DNA of 64,000 bases from the NCBI RefSeq assembly GCF_000746085.1, contig NZ_JQKO01000001.1:434001-498000 (forward strand), in the 5' to 3' direction. The translations under genes and the position numbers were made by a program. Source of the DNA: Methylocapsa aurea. GTDB taxonomy: Bacteria; Pseudomonadota; Alphaproteobacteria; Rhizobiales; Beijerinckiaceae. Shown piece by piece: positions 15,704 through 26,063 of the stretch. The notes under the pieces are model-generated. The model had not been told where the DNA came from. It saw only the letters and a list, made by a program, of their open reading frames with translations, and ran no database searches. Within the stretch, counting starts at the first letter, position 1. Each line of letters begins with the position of its first letter.

Positions 15704-16351
15704 AAAACACCCCACGTCCAAGGGTGTTTTCGCGCGATTGTTTCGTTTGCCTTGGTCCGCAAACCTGAGCTTCGCCCAGCTTTGCGAGCCCGCCCACATG
15801 CGATCTGGACCGGCCCTTTTGTCACTTCCGACGCGCCGGAACAAGCCCTATGGCTACGCCAAGGAAACAAGACATTTTTCGCGTCACAGGCCTGGACCGG
15901 AGGCGCGGAGACGACAACGTCGCCCCTCCTGACTCGCCTAGAGCAGGTTCCGAAAAAGTTGATCGGCTTTTTCGATATTGAGACATCGGATATATCCGAT
16001 GTCTCATAAGAACATGCTCCAACTCATTGAATCTGAGCGATTCCTTTTCGATCAGATGACGCCATCTGATCGGGAAACGCTCTAGCGCCCGCAGCGAATC
16101 ACCTTGCCCCAACGGCTCCCACGCTTCCAGCGCCGCTCGACTAATTTCATCGTCCGACGCGAATGTCGCGCCAATGCCTCCGGCAGAGGCTGTCTTCTTT
16201 CGCGCAAAGCGCAAAAAATAAGCAGTTTTTCTCGCAAAGACTATAAAACTGGTGGACATTCGGACATCGGCTGAATATCCATAATACACGAACAAAATGC
16301 GGCCGCTTCGCGCAAGAACCTGCGCCGCAGGAAATTCCTATCGGAGTTCGA
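15704..16351. other. Divergent gap between trpC-like and Rrf2 genes
   Basis: About 650 bases. It contains repeat B2 (15938-16085). Bases 16200-16350 look like the promoter region of the Rrf2 gene: AT-rich, with CTATAAAACTGG and TATCCATAATAC segments and TCGGAG at the proper distance from ATG 16352. No gene is seen. Confidence 0.5.
15938..16085. repeat. Family B palindromic repeat, copy B2
   Basis: The longest copy. It begins CTAGAGCAGGTTCCGAAAAA, forms a GAAAAAG/CTTTTTC hairpin, carries the 24-base palindrome on AGACATCGGATA at 15981-16004, then AAGAACATGCTCCAACTC and a TCAGATG/CATCTGA hairpin, and ends GGGAAACGCTCTAG. It lies in a divergent intergenic region, so a terminator role alone does not explain the family. 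Confidence 0.85.
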
Positions 16352-16801
16352 ATGCTCACAAAAAAAGGCAAATATGGTTTGAAGGCGATGGTTCACCTCG
16401 CCGGCCGTCCGCCCGGCGAAGCGACGCTGGTCACCGACATAGCGGTCTCGAACGATATTCCCAAAAAATTTCTTGATACGATTCTGGGCGAATTGCGCAA
16501 TGCGGGCTTCGTCAATTCCAAAAAGGGCAAGGGCGGCGGCTATACCCTGGCGCGGCCAGCCCATGAGATCAGGGTCGGCCATATTGTTCGCGTCCTTGAC
16601 GGTCCGCTCGCTCCAATCCAATGCGCAAGCAAGACGTCCTATCGGCGCTGTGACGATTGCGTCGACGAAAAACATTGTTGCGTCCGGCTCATCATGCTCG
16701 AGGCGCGCAACGCCATTGCCACCGTCCTCGATAATCGCACTTTGGCGGAGATGCGCGCTCTGAGCGAAAGCGACGAAGCACATCTCATGTATTATATTTA
16801 A
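16352..16801 (+). CDS. Rrf2-family transcriptional regulator with Fe-S-type cysteines
   Basis: 149 residues. The N-terminal winged helix reads MLTKKGKYGLKAMVHLA, with the recognition region NDIPKKFLDTILGELRNAGFV and the wing KKGKGGGYTLARPA. The C-terminal part has cysteines at 91, 100, 103, 109 and 110 in a cluster like that used for iron-sulfur binding by IscR/RirA/NsrR relatives. It probably senses iron-sulfur status, redox or NO and represses or activates accordingly. It is monocistronic, facing away from the trpC-like gene and convergent with adk. The target genes are unknown. Confidence 0.88.
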   Translation: MLTKKGKYGLKAMVHLAGRPPGEATLVTDIAVSNDIPKKFLDTILGELRNAGFVNSKKGKGGGYTLARPAHEIRVGHIVRVLDGPLAPIQCASKTSYRRCDDCVDEKHCCVRLIMLEARNAIATVLDNRTLAEMRALSESDEAHLMYYI

Positions 16802-16942
16802 CGCCAAAACGAAACGCGCGGACGATCGAAGCGCCTGCCTTACCGTATTGGCCGCTATCGCCCGAAGATCTCGACGGACGAAATTGGGGCTGTTCCCGGT
16901 CGGGGGCTTACCCGCTCACCGATGATGAAGTGGGGGTGGCCC

Positions 16943-17524
16943 TCAGCCGCCAAGCGCCTTGGCGATTGCCTCGGATACGGCATCGACCGGCGCCATTCCG
17001 TCGATTGTCTTCAGAGAGCCTTTTTCCGCATAATAGGCCGAAACCGGGGCAGTCTGCGCGTGATAAGCGTCAAGCCGCGCCTTGAAGGCTTCCGGATTAT
17101 CATCCGCCCGGACGGCGGCGCCGCCGGCGATGGAATCCTTCACCCGTTGCTCGATCCGCGCAAGGAGCGCCGCCTCGTCGACTTTGAGTTCGATCACCGC
17201 GTCCAGGTCCATATTTCTGGCGCGCAGCATCCTGGCCAAAGCTTCCGCTTGATTGACCGTCCGAGGAAACCCGTCCAAAATAAAGCCGGATTTTGCATCC
17301 GGCTCGCAAATCCGATCGGCGACGATGCCAACCACGATCTCGTCCGGGACGAGGCCCCCTGCATCCATAATAACCTTGGCGTCGAGGCCAATCGGAGTCG
17401 CCGCCTTCACCGCCGCGCGCAACATATCTCCCGTCGACAATTGCGGTATTCGATACTTCTCCTGGAGCCGCGCCGCCTGGGTGCCCTTTCCGGCGCCGGG
17501 CGGTCCAAGAAAGACAAGCCTCAT
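16943..17524 (-). CDS. adk: Adenylate kinase
   Basis: 193 residues, short-LID form typical of alphaproteobacteria. P-loop [10 protein letters not shown] at residues 8-17, [11 protein letters not shown] near 28, the AMP-binding [10 protein letters not shown] near 82 and a reduced LID. It catalyses ATP + AMP to 2 ADP in the cytosol. The ATG overlaps the secY stop by 4 bases, so it is the last gene of the spc block here. In relatives rpsM-rpsK-rpoA-rplQ follow; here a convergent Rrf2 gene does. Confidence 0.96.
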   Translation of the reverse strand: MRLVFLGPPGAGKGTQAARLQEKYRIPQLSTGDMLRAAVKAATPIGLDAKVIMDAGGLVPDEIVVGIVADRICEPDAKSGFILDGFPRTVNQAEALARMLRARNMDLDAVIELKVDEAALLARIEQRVKDSIAGGAAVRADDNPEAFKARLDAYHAQTAPVSAYYAEKGSLKTIDGMAPVDAVSEAIAKALGG

Positions 17525-18855
17525 CTGCGCTTCCCTCGCAATTTGGCCTTTTTGACCAATCCTTCATATTGGTGCGCCTGGAGATGGCCAAGAATCTGCG
17601 CGACCGTGTCCATCGTAACGCTCACCACGATGAGAAGCGAGGTGCCGCCAAAATAAAACGGCAGGTTGGCATAGGATCTCAGCATTTCCGGCAAGAGACA
17701 GATCCCTGCAAGATAAGCAGCCCCCAGAACCGTGATGCGCATCAGGATCGTATCGATATATTGCGCCGTCCGCTCCCCGGGCCGAATGCCTGGAATAAAG
17801 CCGCCGTGCTTCTTCAGATTGTCGGCGGTCTCTACCGGATTGAAAACAATCGCCGTGTAAAAAAACGCGAAGAACACGATCAATCCGACATAGACGAGCA
17901 TGTAAAGCGGTCGACCCTGGCCAAGATAAGTCGAAATTAGCGCGAGAATGCCGGTTCCGCCTTGGTCCTGCGAGAAATTGGCGATAGTCGTCGGCAGAAG
18001 CAGAAGCGAAGACGCGAAAATTGGTGGGATGACGCCGGACGTATTGAGCTTCAGCGGCAAGAAGGACGTCTGCCCCTCATAGATTTTATTGCCCTGCTGG
18101 CGCTTTGGATAGGTGATCAGGAGACGGCGCTGCGCGCGCTCCATGAAGACAATGAAGGCGACGACGGCGACCGACATGATCAAAACCGCGATGATCAATC
18201 CGGTCGAGATTGCGCCCTGGCGTCCAAGCTCCAAAGTATTGACGATCGCCGACGGAAATGCGGCGACGATGCCGGCGAATATGATCAGCGACGAGCCATT
18301 GCCAATGCCGCGCGACGTGATCTGTTCGCCGATCCACATCAGGAACAAGGTGCCGCCCATCAGCGTCAGGACCGTCGAAAGGCGAAAAAACAACCCCGGT
18401 TCGAGCACAACGCCGGGCTGGCCCTCGAGCCCGACCGAAATGCCATAGGCTTGGAACGCCGCGAGCACGACGGTCAGATATCGCGTATATTGATTGATGA
18501 CCTTACGCCCGGACTCGCCTTCCTTTTTCAAGGCCTCCAGCGTCGGGAAAACCGAAGTCAGAAGCTGAATGATAATAGAAGCCGATATATAGGGCATGAT
18601 GTTCAGGGCGAAAATCGCCATGCGCTGCACGGCGCCGCCCGCGAACATGTTGAATAATTCGAGCACGCCCTGCTTGCTGCCGGTGAAATTGGCTTCAAAC
18701 ACAACGGGATCGATGCCCGGCAGGGGGATATAGGTGCCCAGCCGATAAATAATCAGCGCCCCGAGCGTAAACCAGATGCGCTTCTTGAGTTCTTCGGCCT
18801 TGCCGAAGGCGCCCCAATTCACATTCGCCGCAAGTTGCTCTGCCGCCGAAACCAT
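17521..18855 (-). CDS. secY: Preprotein translocase subunit SecY
   Basis: 444 residues with ten predicted membrane helices, the pore subunit of the SecYEG channel. The family opening is seen in [27 protein letters not shown], the plug region [27 protein letters not shown] near 73-100, [16 protein letters not shown] near 180, and the cytoplasmic loop with [23 protein letters not shown] near 340. It sits between rplO and adk as usual, but with a 209-base spacer after rplO that carries a hairpin. Confidence 0.97.
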   Translation of the reverse strand: MVSAAEQLAANVNWGAFGKAEELKKRIWFTLGALIIYRLGTYIPLPGIDPVVFEANFTGSKQGVLELFNMFAGGAVQRMAIFALNIMPYISASIIIQLLTSVFPTLEALKKEGESGRKVINQYTRYLTVVLAAFQAYGISVGLEGQPGVVLEPGLFFRLSTVLTLMGGTLFLMWIGEQITSRGIGNGSSLIIFAGIVAAFPSAIVNTLELGRQGAISTGLIIAVLIMSVAVVAFIVFMERAQRRLLITYPKRQQGNKIYEGQTSFLPLKLNTSGVIPPIFASSLLLLPTTIANFSQDQGGTGILALISTYLGQGRPLYMLVYVGLIVFFAFFYTAIVFNPVETADNLKKHGGFIPGIRPGERTAQYIDTILMRITVLGAAYLAGICLLPEMLRSYANLPFYFGGTSLLIVVSVTMDTVAQILGHLQAHQYEGLVKKAKLRGKRR

Positions 18856-19025
18856 CTATTGCTCCCAGGGCGCATCATATGCCCGAACTCTTGTTCTTCT
18901 TGACTTGCAAATGGCGTTTTAGCCGGCCGCGCCGCACTGGAGCCCGCCGGCTGCGTCGGGAAATTCCCTTCTTTCCCCACCCCCTGAAGAAATTCGGGTC
19001 GACCGAATGACCCTCCTCCATGAGG

Positions 19026-19052
19026 GCTGGCGTTTGCGTCGCAGACGCGCCA
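19026..19052 (-). terminator. Hairpin between rplO and secY
   Basis: CTGGC-GTTTG, a 5-base loop, then CAGAC-GC-GCCAG forms a ten-pair stem with a two-base bulge, starting about 13 bases after the rplO stop codon. There is no clear U tract, so it may slow or partly stop transcription, or protect the rplO end, instead of being a full terminator. Confidence 0.35.
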
Positions 19053-19064
19053 GGCCAACGAAGC

Positions 19065-19559
19065 TCAGGCCTCGTTCGCCGGAGCTTCCGCTTGGGCCGC
19101 AACCGTCAGCAATCTGATCGATCCGCCAACGCCTTCGATTGCCGCAACCGCACTTTTCGACGCCGCAGCAACCTCGAACGTGAGTTTCGCGCCGAGCTGG
19201 CCGACGCCGAGGATTTTTACGCCGTCGCGCGGCTTCGAGCAGATTCCCGCGGCAATCAGCGACTCGATCGTGACAACCGTCGTAGGATCCAGCTTGCCGG
19301 CATCCAAAGCGGACTGGATCCGCCCGAGGTTGACCTCATTATAGTAGGTCGAGAAGGGATTCCAAAAGCCACGCTTCGGCAATCTGCGATGCAACGGCAT
19401 CTGACCGCCTTCGAAACCCTTGATCGCGACGCCGGTGCGCGCCTTCTGTCCCTTGACGCCGCGCCCGCAGGTCTTACCCTTGCCCGAGCCAATGCCGCGG
19501 CCAACCCGCATGCGGGGCTTGAGGGCGCCGAAATTATCGACAATATCGTTGAGTTTCAC
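19065..19559 (-). CDS. rplO: 50S ribosomal protein L15
   Basis: 164 residues from the GTG at 19559 ([20 protein letters not shown]), chosen because GAGGA sits 7 bases upstream; the longer frame from 19589 adds unlike residues and overlaps rpmD. The glycine/arginine-rich [20 protein letters not shown] segment and the L15 signature near [14 protein letters not shown] are clear. Assembly protein of the large subunit. Confidence 0.96.
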   Translation of the reverse strand: MKLNDIVDNFGALKPRMRVGRGIGSGKGKTCGRGVKGQKARTGVAIKGFEGGQMPLHRRLPKRGFWNPFSTYYNEVNLGRIQSALDAGKLDPTTVVTIESLIAAGICSKPRDGVKILGVGQLGAKLTFEVAAASKSAVAAIEGVGGSIRLLTVAAQAEAPANEA

Positions 19560-19585
19560 TGTTCCGTCCTCACTGGGTCTCGCTC

Positions 19586-19783
19586 TCACGCGTTCTCGAC
19601 AATGCGGACGAGATGAGCGACCTTCGCGATCATGCCGCGTACGGCAGGAGTATCTTCAAGCGAGGAACGGCGGCCGATCTTGTTCAAGCCAAGCCCGACC
19701 AGCGTCGCGCGTTGGGAGGCCGGACGCCCGATCGGACTTCTCGTCTGCTCCACAGTAACCTTGGATGGCGAGGTCGTGGTCAT
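19586..19783 (-). CDS. rpmD: 50S ribosomal protein L30
   Basis: 65 residues from ATG 19783 ([20 protein letters not shown]), preceded by GAGGAG. The signature [32 protein letters not shown], read in pieces, is intact. It overlaps the end of rpsE closely and is followed by rplO. Confidence 0.95.
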   Translation of the reverse strand: MTTTSPSKVTVEQTRSPIGRPASQRATLVGLGLNKIGRRSSLEDTPAVRGMIAKVAHLVRIVENA

Positions 19784-19794
19784 GCTTGTGCTCC

Positions 19795-20370
19795 TCACGC
19801 TTCGCTAACGGCTTCCGTCTCGCCGCCTTGGCGACGCGCCTGAAGGGTGGATACTTTCAGATTGCGACGCGCCGCAACGGAGCGTGGCGAATCCTCCCTC
19901 TCCAAGGCGTCGAAGGTCGCCCGGATCATATTGTAAGGATTCGAGGATCCTTGCGACTTGGCGACGACATCGTGCATTCCGAGGGTCTCGAAAATGGCGC
20001 GCATCGGTCCGCCGGCGATAATGCCGGTTCCGGCTGGCGCCGCCCGCAGCACGACCCGTCCGGCGCCATGCCGGCCATTGACGTCATGGTGCAGCGTGCG
20101 TCCCTCGCGCAGGGGCACCCGGATCAGCGACCGCTTCGCGGATTCCGTCGCCTTGCGGATCGCTTCGGGCACTTCGCGCGCTTTGCCGTGGCCATAGCCG
20201 ACGCGGCCCTTCTGATCGCCGACGACCACAAGCGCAGCAAAGCCGAATCTCCGGCCGCCCTTCACAACTTTAGCGACGCGATTGATATGGACCAGCCGAT
20301 CGATGAATTCGCTATCGCGTTCTTCCCGATCGCGGTCGCGGCCACGGCCGCCCTCACCCTCACGCGCCAT
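19795..20370 (-). CDS. rpsE: 30S ribosomal protein S5
   Basis: 191 residues. The double-stranded-RNA-binding-like N-domain has [20 protein letters not shown] and [16 protein letters not shown]; the C-domain has [20 protein letters not shown]. The first 20 residues are a charged Arg/Glu/Asp tail, longer than in E. coli. It has a role in translational accuracy. Confidence 0.97.
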   Translation of the reverse strand: MAREGEGGRGRDRDREERDSEFIDRLVHINRVAKVVKGGRRFGFAALVVVGDQKGRVGYGHGKAREVPEAIRKATESAKRSLIRVPLREGRTLHHDVNGRHGAGRVVLRAAPAGTGIIAGGPMRAIFETLGMHDVVAKSQGSSNPYNMIRATFDALEREDSPRSVAARRNLKVSTLQARRQGGETEAVSEA

Positions 20371-20453
20371 TTCTTTGTTCCGTTTTCAAGTCCGTTGTCC
20401 ATTCATCGCGTTGGTCGCCGGCATCGCATCGCCCGCCGCGCGCCCAATGCGCC

Positions 20454-20816
20454 TCAAAAGCTCAGCCCGCCTTCGCGCGCGCCTTCGGCAAGCGCCTTAA
20501 CGCGCCCGTGATACATGTAGGAGCCGCGATCGAACACCACTTCCTTGATGCCCGCCTGCGTGGCCCGTTCGGCGATCAACTTCCCGATGACCTTTGCGGC
20601 CTCGACCGTCGCGCCCGTCTTGAGGCTCTCCCGATTGATCTTCTCGAGCGAAGACGCAGCGGCAAGGGTCCGCCCCTCGCCATCGTCAATAATCTGACAA
20701 TAGATCTGCTTCGACGAGCGGAAAACGGAAAGCCGCGGCTTGCCATAGGCGCGCTCGCGAAGCGAACGCCTGACGCGCGCCTGACGCCGGGCCGTGGCCA
20801 CATTATTCTTCGCCAT
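20454..20816 (-). CDS. rplR: 50S ribosomal protein L18
   Basis: 120 residues, full length. [20 protein letters not shown] leads into [20 protein letters not shown], and the end [17 protein letters not shown] is standard. It binds 5S rRNA. Confidence 0.96.
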   Translation of the reverse strand: MAKNNVATARRQARVRRSLRERAYGKPRLSVFRSSKQIYCQIIDDGEGRTLAAASSLEKINRESLKTGATVEAAKVIGKLIAERATQAGIKEVVFDRGSYMYHGRVKALAEGAREGGLSF

Positions 20817-20844
20817 ACCACTGGCTCCTCAGTTCACGCCAAAC

Positions 20845-21378
20845 TTACTTCTTCTTGCCTTCCTTGCGGAAGATGAATTCACCGGCATATTTCACGCCCT
20901 TGCCCTTATAGGGCTCCGGCGGACGCAATGCACGGATTTCCGCCGCGATCTGACCGACCTGACGTTTGTCGATGCCGCTGATCGACACTTCCGTGGGCTT
21001 CGGCGCAACGATCGCAATTCCTTCCGGAATCGGAAAATTCACGTCATGGCTATAGCCGAGCGACAGCTGGAGATTCTTTCCAGCAACCGCGGCCTTGTAA
21101 CCAACGCCGGTAATTTCAAGCTTGCGCTCAAAACCCGTGGAGACGCCGATCACCAGATTATTGACCATCGACCTGGTCATACCCCACATCGCGCGCGCCC
21201 GCTTGGTTTCGTTGCGGGGCGTCACGGCTATCTGATTATCCGCAAAAGCAAGGCTCACATCATCGGGAGCGGTAAAGGACAATGCGCCCTTGCCGCCTTT
21301 CACCGAGATAAATTGGCCTTCCACCTTGGCCGTGACGCCTGCGGGAATGGCGACCGGCTTCTTTCCGATACGAGACAT
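20845..21378 (-). CDS. rplF: 50S ribosomal protein L6
   Basis: 177 residues with the usual two repeats. It starts [20 protein letters not shown]; the C-terminal rRNA-binding signature [15 protein letters not shown] is intact. A downstream gap of 28 bases leads to rplR. Confidence 0.97.
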   Translation of the reverse strand: MSRIGKKPVAIPAGVTAKVEGQFISVKGGKGALSFTAPDDVSLAFADNQIAVTPRNETKRARAMWGMTRSMVNNLVIGVSTGFERKLEITGVGYKAAVAGKNLQLSLGYSHDVNFPIPEGIAIVAPKPTEVSISGIDKRQVGQIAAEIRALRPPEPYKGKGVKYAGEFIFRKEGKKK

Positions 21379-21399
21379 GAACTGATTTCCTCGTTCCAG

Positions 21400-21798
21400 T
21401 TAGAAGACCTTGCAAAGGACTTCGCCGCCGACATTGGCTTCCCGGGCTGCATGATCGGCCATGACGCCTTTAGGGGTGGAGATAATCGTGATGCCGAGCC
21501 CATTCGCGACGCGCGGCATGCCATCGACCGCCGCATAGACGCGCCGGCCGGGCTTAGATACGCGCTGAATCTCGCGGATCACGGGATGCCCATCGAAATA
21601 TTTCAGCTCGATTTCGAACTCGGTGCGGCCATTGCCATATTCCGTCGTCGAATAGCCACGGATATACCCCTCCGACTGCAACACGTCGAGCACATGGGCG
21701 CGAAGCCTTGACCCAGGAGTCTGCACCTTGCCTTTGCGGCGCATCTGGGCATTGCGGATGCGGGTGAGCATATCGCCCAACGGATCGTTCATTGACAT
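21400..21798 (-). CDS. rpsH: 30S ribosomal protein S8
   Basis: 132 residues, starts [20 protein letters not shown]. The signature [20 protein letters not shown] near the C-terminus is intact. It binds 16S rRNA and in many bacteria is the spc-operon autoregulator. Confidence 0.97.
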   Translation of the reverse strand: MSMNDPLGDMLTRIRNAQMRRKGKVQTPGSRLRAHVLDVLQSEGYIRGYSTTEYGNGRTEFEIELKYFDGHPVIREIQRVSKPGRRVYAAVDGMPRVANGLGITIISTPKGVMADHAAREANVGGEVLCKVF

Positions 21799-21810
21799 GA
21801 TCCGCTTCTC

Positions 21811-22116
21811 CTACCAGCTCGACTTCACAAGGCCCGGAATCAGACCTTTCGAGCCCAATTCACGAACCGCGATGCGCGACATTTTCATCTTTCTTGTATA
21901 GGCCCTTGGCCGGCCGCTCACCTCGCACCGATTGCGAACCCGCCCGGCGGCGGAATTGCGGGGCAATTCCGACAATTTGAGGCGCGCGGCGAAACGCTCC
22001 TCCATGGTCAAGGCCTCATCGTTGGCGATCGCTTTCAAACGGCGCCGCCGGCCGGCATATTGCTTGACCAGTTTGATCCGGTGCTTGTTCTTTTCGATCG
22101 AGCTTTTCTTCGCCAT
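21811..22116 (-). CDS. rpsN: 30S ribosomal protein S14
   Basis: 101 residues, the long zinc-free form: no CxxC pairs, and the signature [20 protein letters not shown] carries a lone cysteine. It lies between rplE and rpsH. Confidence 0.97.
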   Translation of the reverse strand: MAKKSSIEKNKHRIKLVKQYAGRRRRLKAIANDEALTMEERFAARLKLSELPRNSAAGRVRNRCEVSGRPRAYTRKMKMSRIAVRELGSKGLIPGLVKSSW

Positions 22117-22157
22117 AAATCTTTACCTCTGGTCGCCGCGTCTGAAACGGTTTCGTC

Positions 22158-22886
22158 TCACTGCCGGAACGGGAAGTTGAATGCGCGCAAAAGGGCGCGC
22201 GCCTCGTCGTCTGATTTCGCTGTCGTGCAGACGATAATGTCCATGCCAACGATGCTCTCGGTTTGATCGTAGTCGATCTCCGGAAACACAATATGTTCCT
22301 TGATGCCCATGGCGAAATTGCCGCGGCCATCGAAACTCTTCGGATTGAGGCCGCGGAAATCCCGGATGCGGGGAAGCGCGATGGTCACCAGGCGATCAAG
22401 AAACTCGTACATGCGAATCTTGCGAAGGGTGACCTTCGCGCCGATCGGCATATTCTCGCGAACCTTGAACGTCGCGATCGCGTTGCGCGCACGAGTGATG
22501 ACCGGCTTTTGACCAGCAATCAATCCAAGGTCGGCCGCGGCGAGCGTGACCTTCTTGGTATCGTTCACAGCCTCGCCGACGCCCATGTTCAGCACAATTT
22601 TTTCGATGGCGGGGACCTCGAACGGATTCTTATAGCCGAACTCCTCGATCAGCCGCGGCCGGACGACCTCCTCGTAATGTGTCTTCAGGCGAGGCGCGTA
22701 ATCCTTCGGCGAGGCGAGCGCTTCCGCCGAAGCCGTGGCGTAAGCCGTCGGCTCGCGCCGTGCGCCGCCTTCTTCGCCACCCTTCTTCGCTTTGGTCGGA
22801 GGCGCCTTGGCGGCGGGCTTGGCCGCCGCCTTGCCGCCTTTAGCGGCGCCCTTGCCGCCGCCCTTGCCGGACTTTGACTCAGCCAT
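22158..22886 (-). CDS. rplE: 50S ribosomal protein L5 with N-terminal extension
   Basis: 242 residues, against about 180-187 in the family. The L5 core starts near residue 60 ([19 protein letters not shown]) and is intact, with [12 protein letters not shown] near 105 and the end [17 protein letters not shown]. The first 58 residues are a low-complexity Lys/Ala/Gly tail ([20 protein letters not shown] and similar). The start ATG overlaps the rplX stop region by 8 bases and no good internal start precedes the core, so I keep the long form. The tail could touch 5S rRNA or be a lineage-specific decoration. Confidence 0.93.
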   Translation of the reverse strand: MAESKSGKGGGKGAAKGGKAAAKPAAKAPPTKAKKGGEEGGARREPTAYATASAEALASPKDYAPRLKTHYEEVVRPRLIEEFGYKNPFEVPAIEKIVLNMGVGEAVNDTKKVTLAAADLGLIAGQKPVITRARNAIATFKVRENMPIGAKVTLRKIRMYEFLDRLVTIALPRIRDFRGLNPKSFDGRGNFAMGIKEHIVFPEIDYDQTESIVGMDIIVCTTAKSDDEARALLRAFNFPFRQ

Positions 22887-23196
22887 CGATCACATCTCCA
22901 GAACGCTTGGCGACGCGGACCTTACGGCCGTCATCGAGAATCTTGAAACCAATCCGGGTCGCTTTTCCATCCTTGGGATCGGCGAGCGCAAGATTGGACA
23001 AATGAATGGTCGCCTCTTTCGTGACGATCCCGGCTTCCTGTTTCGCGGTCTGTCCCTGGTGGCGCTTAACGAGGTTGATCCCCTTCACGACCGCGCGATC
23101 TTCCTTTGGCTTGACCTGCAGCACTTCGCCGGAACGTCCCTTGTCGCGGCCGACGAGGACGATCACTCTGTCGCCCTTCTTGATCTTTGCCGCCAT
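22879..23196 (-). CDS. rplX: 50S ribosomal protein L24
   Basis: 105 residues from ATG 23196 ([20 protein letters not shown]), with GGAGGT six bases upstream; a GTG one codon earlier is the alternative. KOW motif near the N-terminus. It overlaps the rplN stop by one base. Confidence 0.96.
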   Translation of the reverse strand: MAAKIKKGDRVIVLVGRDKGRSGEVLQVKPKEDRAVVKGINLVKRHQGQTAKQEAGIVTKEATIHLSNLALADPKDGKATRIGFKILDDGRKVRVAKRSGDVIDG

Positions 23197-23564
23197 CACA
23201 ATACCTCCGGCGCAAGCGAGATGATCTTCATTTGGTTGCGGGCGCGCAATTCGCGCGGCACCGGTCCAAAGATGCGGGTGCCGATCGGCTCCGACTGGTT
23301 GTTGATCAGGACCGCTGCATTAGAATCGAACCGGATGACCGATCCATCTGCGCGCTTGATGTCCTTCGCTGTGCGAACCACCACCGCCTTCATCACGTCG
23401 CCCTTCTTGACGCGCCCGCGCGGAATAGCTTCCTTGATCGAGACGACGATAATGTCGCCGACCCCGGCATATTTCCGCTTCGAGCCGCCAAGCACCTTGA
23501 TGCACATCACGCGGCGCGCGCCGGAATTATCCGCGACGTCGAGATTAGTCTGCATCTGAATCAT
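23196..23564 (-). CDS. rplN: 50S ribosomal protein L14
   Basis: 122 residues. [20 protein letters not shown] opens the barrel, and the central signature region ([14 protein letters not shown]) and terminal EISLAPEVL-like end ([10 protein letters not shown]) are intact. It is coupled to rplX. Confidence 0.97.
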   Translation of the reverse strand: MIQMQTNLDVADNSGARRVMCIKVLGGSKRKYAGVGDIIVVSIKEAIPRGRVKKGDVMKAVVVRTAKDIKRADGSVIRFDSNAAVLINNQSEPIGTRIFGPVPRELRARNQMKIISLAPEVL

Positions 23565-23697
23565 CGTTTCATACCTTTCGTCTCAGATCGGTTTCCAGCC
23601 GGAGCCTCCGGCGTCGGACTACGTCTGAAGGAGGCCCCGCCCCCCATCGCGTCTAAACAGCTCCAAACCTCGGAGCCCCGCAAGTCGTCGAACAGCT

Positions 23698-23940
23698 TCA
23701 GGCTTTTTCGGCGGCGCTGACCACGATCCACCGCTTCAATTTCGAGATCGGCTTCGTCTCTTCGATTGAGACCGCATCTCCAATCTTGAACGCTTTGGTC
23801 TCGTCATGGGCGTGATAATTCTTCGACCGCCGCACCGTCTTCTTCAAAAGCGGATGCGTGAAACGGCGCTCGACCTTCACGACAATGGTCTTTTCCTGCT
23901 TGTCGCTCACGACGACGCCCTGGAGAATTCGCTTCGGCAT
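23698..23940 (-). CDS. rpsQ: 30S ribosomal protein S17
   Basis: 80 residues, starts [20 protein letters not shown], with the OB-fold signature [19 protein letters not shown] 133-base spacer to rplN shows no gene. Confidence 0.96.
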   Translation of the reverse strand: MPKRILQGVVVSDKQEKTIVVKVERRFTHPLLKKTVRRSKNYHAHDETKAFKIGDAVSIEETKPISKLKRWIVVSAAEKA

Positions 23941-23987
23941 AGTCTCTCTAACCTATCTTTCAAACCCTGCGGTCGACGCTCACAAAT

Positions 23988-24200
23988 CTATTTCGCGGAC
24001 TGCAGCCGCGCCTGCGCCGCAAGCGACTTCACCCGGGCGATGTCGCGGCGCACCACGCGAACCCGCGCCGTATTTTCGAGCTGCCCCGTCGCCCTCTGAA
24101 AACGAAGATTGAACTGCTCTTTCTTGAGGTTCAAAATCTCTTGCTCGAGCTGATCGCGGGACATGACCTTGAGATCGGACAAACGCTGCTTGGCCTTCAT
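23988..24200 (-). CDS. rpmC: 50S ribosomal protein L29
   Basis: 70 residues from ATG 24200 ([20 protein letters not shown]); a much longer upstream frame overlaps rplP and is not used. [20 protein letters not shown] is the family core. It lies near the peptide exit tunnel. Confidence 0.96.
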   Translation of the reverse strand: MKAKQRLSDLKVMSRDQLEQEILNLKKEQFNLRFQRATGQLENTARVRVVRRDIARVKSLAAQARLQSAK

Positions 24201-24213
24201 GATGACGCCCTTT

Positions 24214-24627
24214 CTACTCGGCAATTCGCTGGATGAACCGCGTCTTGATCGGCAGTTTCGCCGCGGCGAGGAGAAGCGCCTCGCGGGCGAGTTCGACTGG
24301 AACGCCATCGAGTTCAAACATGATCCTGCCCGGCGCGACGCGGACAGCCCATAATTCCGGCGCGCCCTTGCCCTTACCCATACGAACCTCGGTCGGCTTC
24401 TTAGAAACCGGCACATCGGGAAAGATCCGGATCCAAACGCGCCCGGCGCGCCGCATGTGCCGAGTCATCGCCCGCCGAGCGGCTTCGATCTGGCGCGCGG
24501 TGATCCGCTCCGGCTCGAGCGCTTTCAGACCGAATTGCCCGAAATTCAGCTCGAAACCGCCTTTCGAGGCGCCGTGAATGCGGCCCTTGAAGGCTTTCCG
24601 AAATTTTGTGCGCTTGGGTTGCAGCAT
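24214..24627 (-). CDS. rplP: 50S ribosomal protein L16
   Basis: 137 residues. [20 protein letters not shown] at the N-terminus and [19 protein letters not shown] near residue 85 are standard. It ends 14 bases before the rpmC start. Confidence 0.97.
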   Translation of the reverse strand: MLQPKRTKFRKAFKGRIHGASKGGFELNFGQFGLKALEPERITARQIEAARRAMTRHMRRAGRVWIRIFPDVPVSKKPTEVRMGKGKGAPELWAVRVAPGRIMFELDGVPVELAREALLLAAAKLPIKTRFIQRIAE

Positions 24628-24661
24628 GGTTTAAAACTCTCAGTGGATTCGCGTCGCTCGA

Positions 24662-25381
24662 TTAGGCGACATCGCGGTCGCGCCGGCGTCTTTCGCCGCC
24701 GCCGCCGGAATGATCCTGCTCGCTCATCTTCTTGTCTTGCGCCATTGGATCATGTTCGAGAATCTCGCCCTTGAAGATCCAAACCTTGATGCCGCAGGTG
24801 CCATAGGCGGTATGCGCGGTCGCGGTGCCGTAATCGACATCCGCGCGCAACGTATGCAACGGCACGCGGCCCTCGCGATACCACTCGAGCCGAGCGATTT
24901 CAGCGCCGCCAAGGCGACCCGAGCAATTGATGCGAATGCCTTCCGCGCCAAGCCGCATGGCCGATTGCACCGCTCGCTTCATCGCGCGCCGGAATGCGAC
25001 GCGGCGCTCAAGCTGCTGAGCAATCGAATCGGCGACCAAAGTCGCGTCAATCTCGGGCTTGCGCACTTCGACGATATTGATGAGGACCTCGGAGTCCGTC
25101 ATCTTCGCCACCAGCTTGCGGATCTTGTCGATATCGGCGCCCTTCTTGCCGATGACGACGCCCGGCCGCGCCGAATGAATCGTCACGCGGCACTTCTTGT
25201 GCGGCCGTTCGATGATGATCTTCGAGACAGCCGCCTGCTTCAGGCTCTTCATGAGAACCTCGCGGATTCCCATGTCCTCATGCAGCAACTTGCCATATTC
25301 GGCCTTGCCCGCGAACCAGCGCGAATCCCAGGTCCGGTTAATGCCCAGCCGAAGGCCAATCGGGTTGACTTTCTGTCCCAT
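24662..25381 (-). CDS. rpsC: 30S ribosomal protein S3
   Basis: 239 residues. [20 protein letters not shown] opens; the KH motif is [18 protein letters not shown]; the C-terminal signature is [17 protein letters not shown]-like ([20 protein letters not shown]). The end is an acidic/basic tail, [12 protein letters not shown]. Confidence 0.97.
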   Translation of the reverse strand: MGQKVNPIGLRLGINRTWDSRWFAGKAEYGKLLHEDMGIREVLMKSLKQAAVSKIIIERPHKKCRVTIHSARPGVVIGKKGADIDKIRKLVAKMTDSEVLINIVEVRKPEIDATLVADSIAQQLERRVAFRRAMKRAVQSAMRLGAEGIRINCSGRLGGAEIARLEWYREGRVPLHTLRADVDYGTATAHTAYGTCGIKVWIFKGEILEHDPMAQDKKMSEQDHSGGGGERRRRDRDVA

Positions 25382-25390
25382 CTTCTCTCC

Positions 25391-25780
25391 TCAGGCCCCC
25401 ACCGCCGCGGCGCCGACTTCGCGCAAGATGATCGTCAAATGCGAGAACGGCTTCTCGATGCGGCCGGAGCGCCCCCGAGCGCGCGGGCTGAACCGCTTCA
25501 TCACCAGGGCCTTACCGACATAGGCCTCCGCGACGACGAGATCGTCGACATCGAGGCTGTGGTTATTTTCGGCATTGGCGATCGCGCTCTCCAACGTCTT
25601 CTTCACATCGAACGCGATGCGCTTGCGCGAAAACTCGAGATCCGCCAAGGCGGACTCCACCTTCTTGCCGCGGATCAGCTGCGCCAAGAGATTCAATTTC
25701 TGCGGGCTCACCCGCATCATCCTGGCGACCGCCTTGGCTTCGTTGGCTTTCAGCGCCCGCGGCGTTTTCTCCTTGGACAT
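25391..25780 (-). CDS. rplV: 50S ribosomal protein L22
   Basis: 129 residues. [20 protein letters not shown] and the C-terminal hairpin signature [20 protein letters not shown] are intact. The beta hairpin reaches the exit tunnel. Confidence 0.96.
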   Translation of the reverse strand: MSKEKTPRALKANEAKAVARMMRVSPQKLNLLAQLIRGKKVESALADLEFSRKRIAFDVKKTLESAIANAENNHSLDVDDLVVAEAYVGKALVMKRFSPRARGRSGRIEKPFSHLTIILREVGAAAVGA

Positions 25781-25782
25781 GA

Positions 25783-26061
25783 TCAGCCTCTCCTGGCTTT
25801 TTTGTCCGCCGTATGACCATGGAAGGTCCGCGTCGGAGAAAACTCGCCAAACTTATGGCCGATCATTTCTTCGGTGACGTTCACGGGCACATGCTTATGC
25901 CCATTGTAGACGCCAAAGGTCAGGCCGACGAATTGCGGTAGGATCGTAGAGCGCCGGCTCCAGATCTTGATGATTTCGGAGCGGCCGGAGCTCCGCGTGG
26001 CATCCGCCTTTTTCAGCAAATAGCCGTCGACGAAGGGGCCCTTCCAGATCGAACGAGCCAT
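25783..26061 (-). CDS. rpsS: 30S ribosomal protein S19
   Basis: 92 residues from ATG 26061 ([20 protein letters not shown]); a longer frame runs into rplB and is rejected. The signature [18 protein letters not shown] and [13 protein letters not shown] are intact. Confidence 0.97.
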   Translation of the reverse strand: MARSIWKGPFVDGYLLKKADATRSSGRSEIIKIWSRRSTILPQFVGLTFGVYNGHKHVPVNVTEEMIGHKFGEFSPTRTFHGHTADKKARRG

Positions 26062-26063
26062 GA

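Noticed and set aside
15938-16085. CRISPR array
   Set aside because: The repeats are mosaics of palindromes found singly at separate loci, without regular spacers or cas genes.
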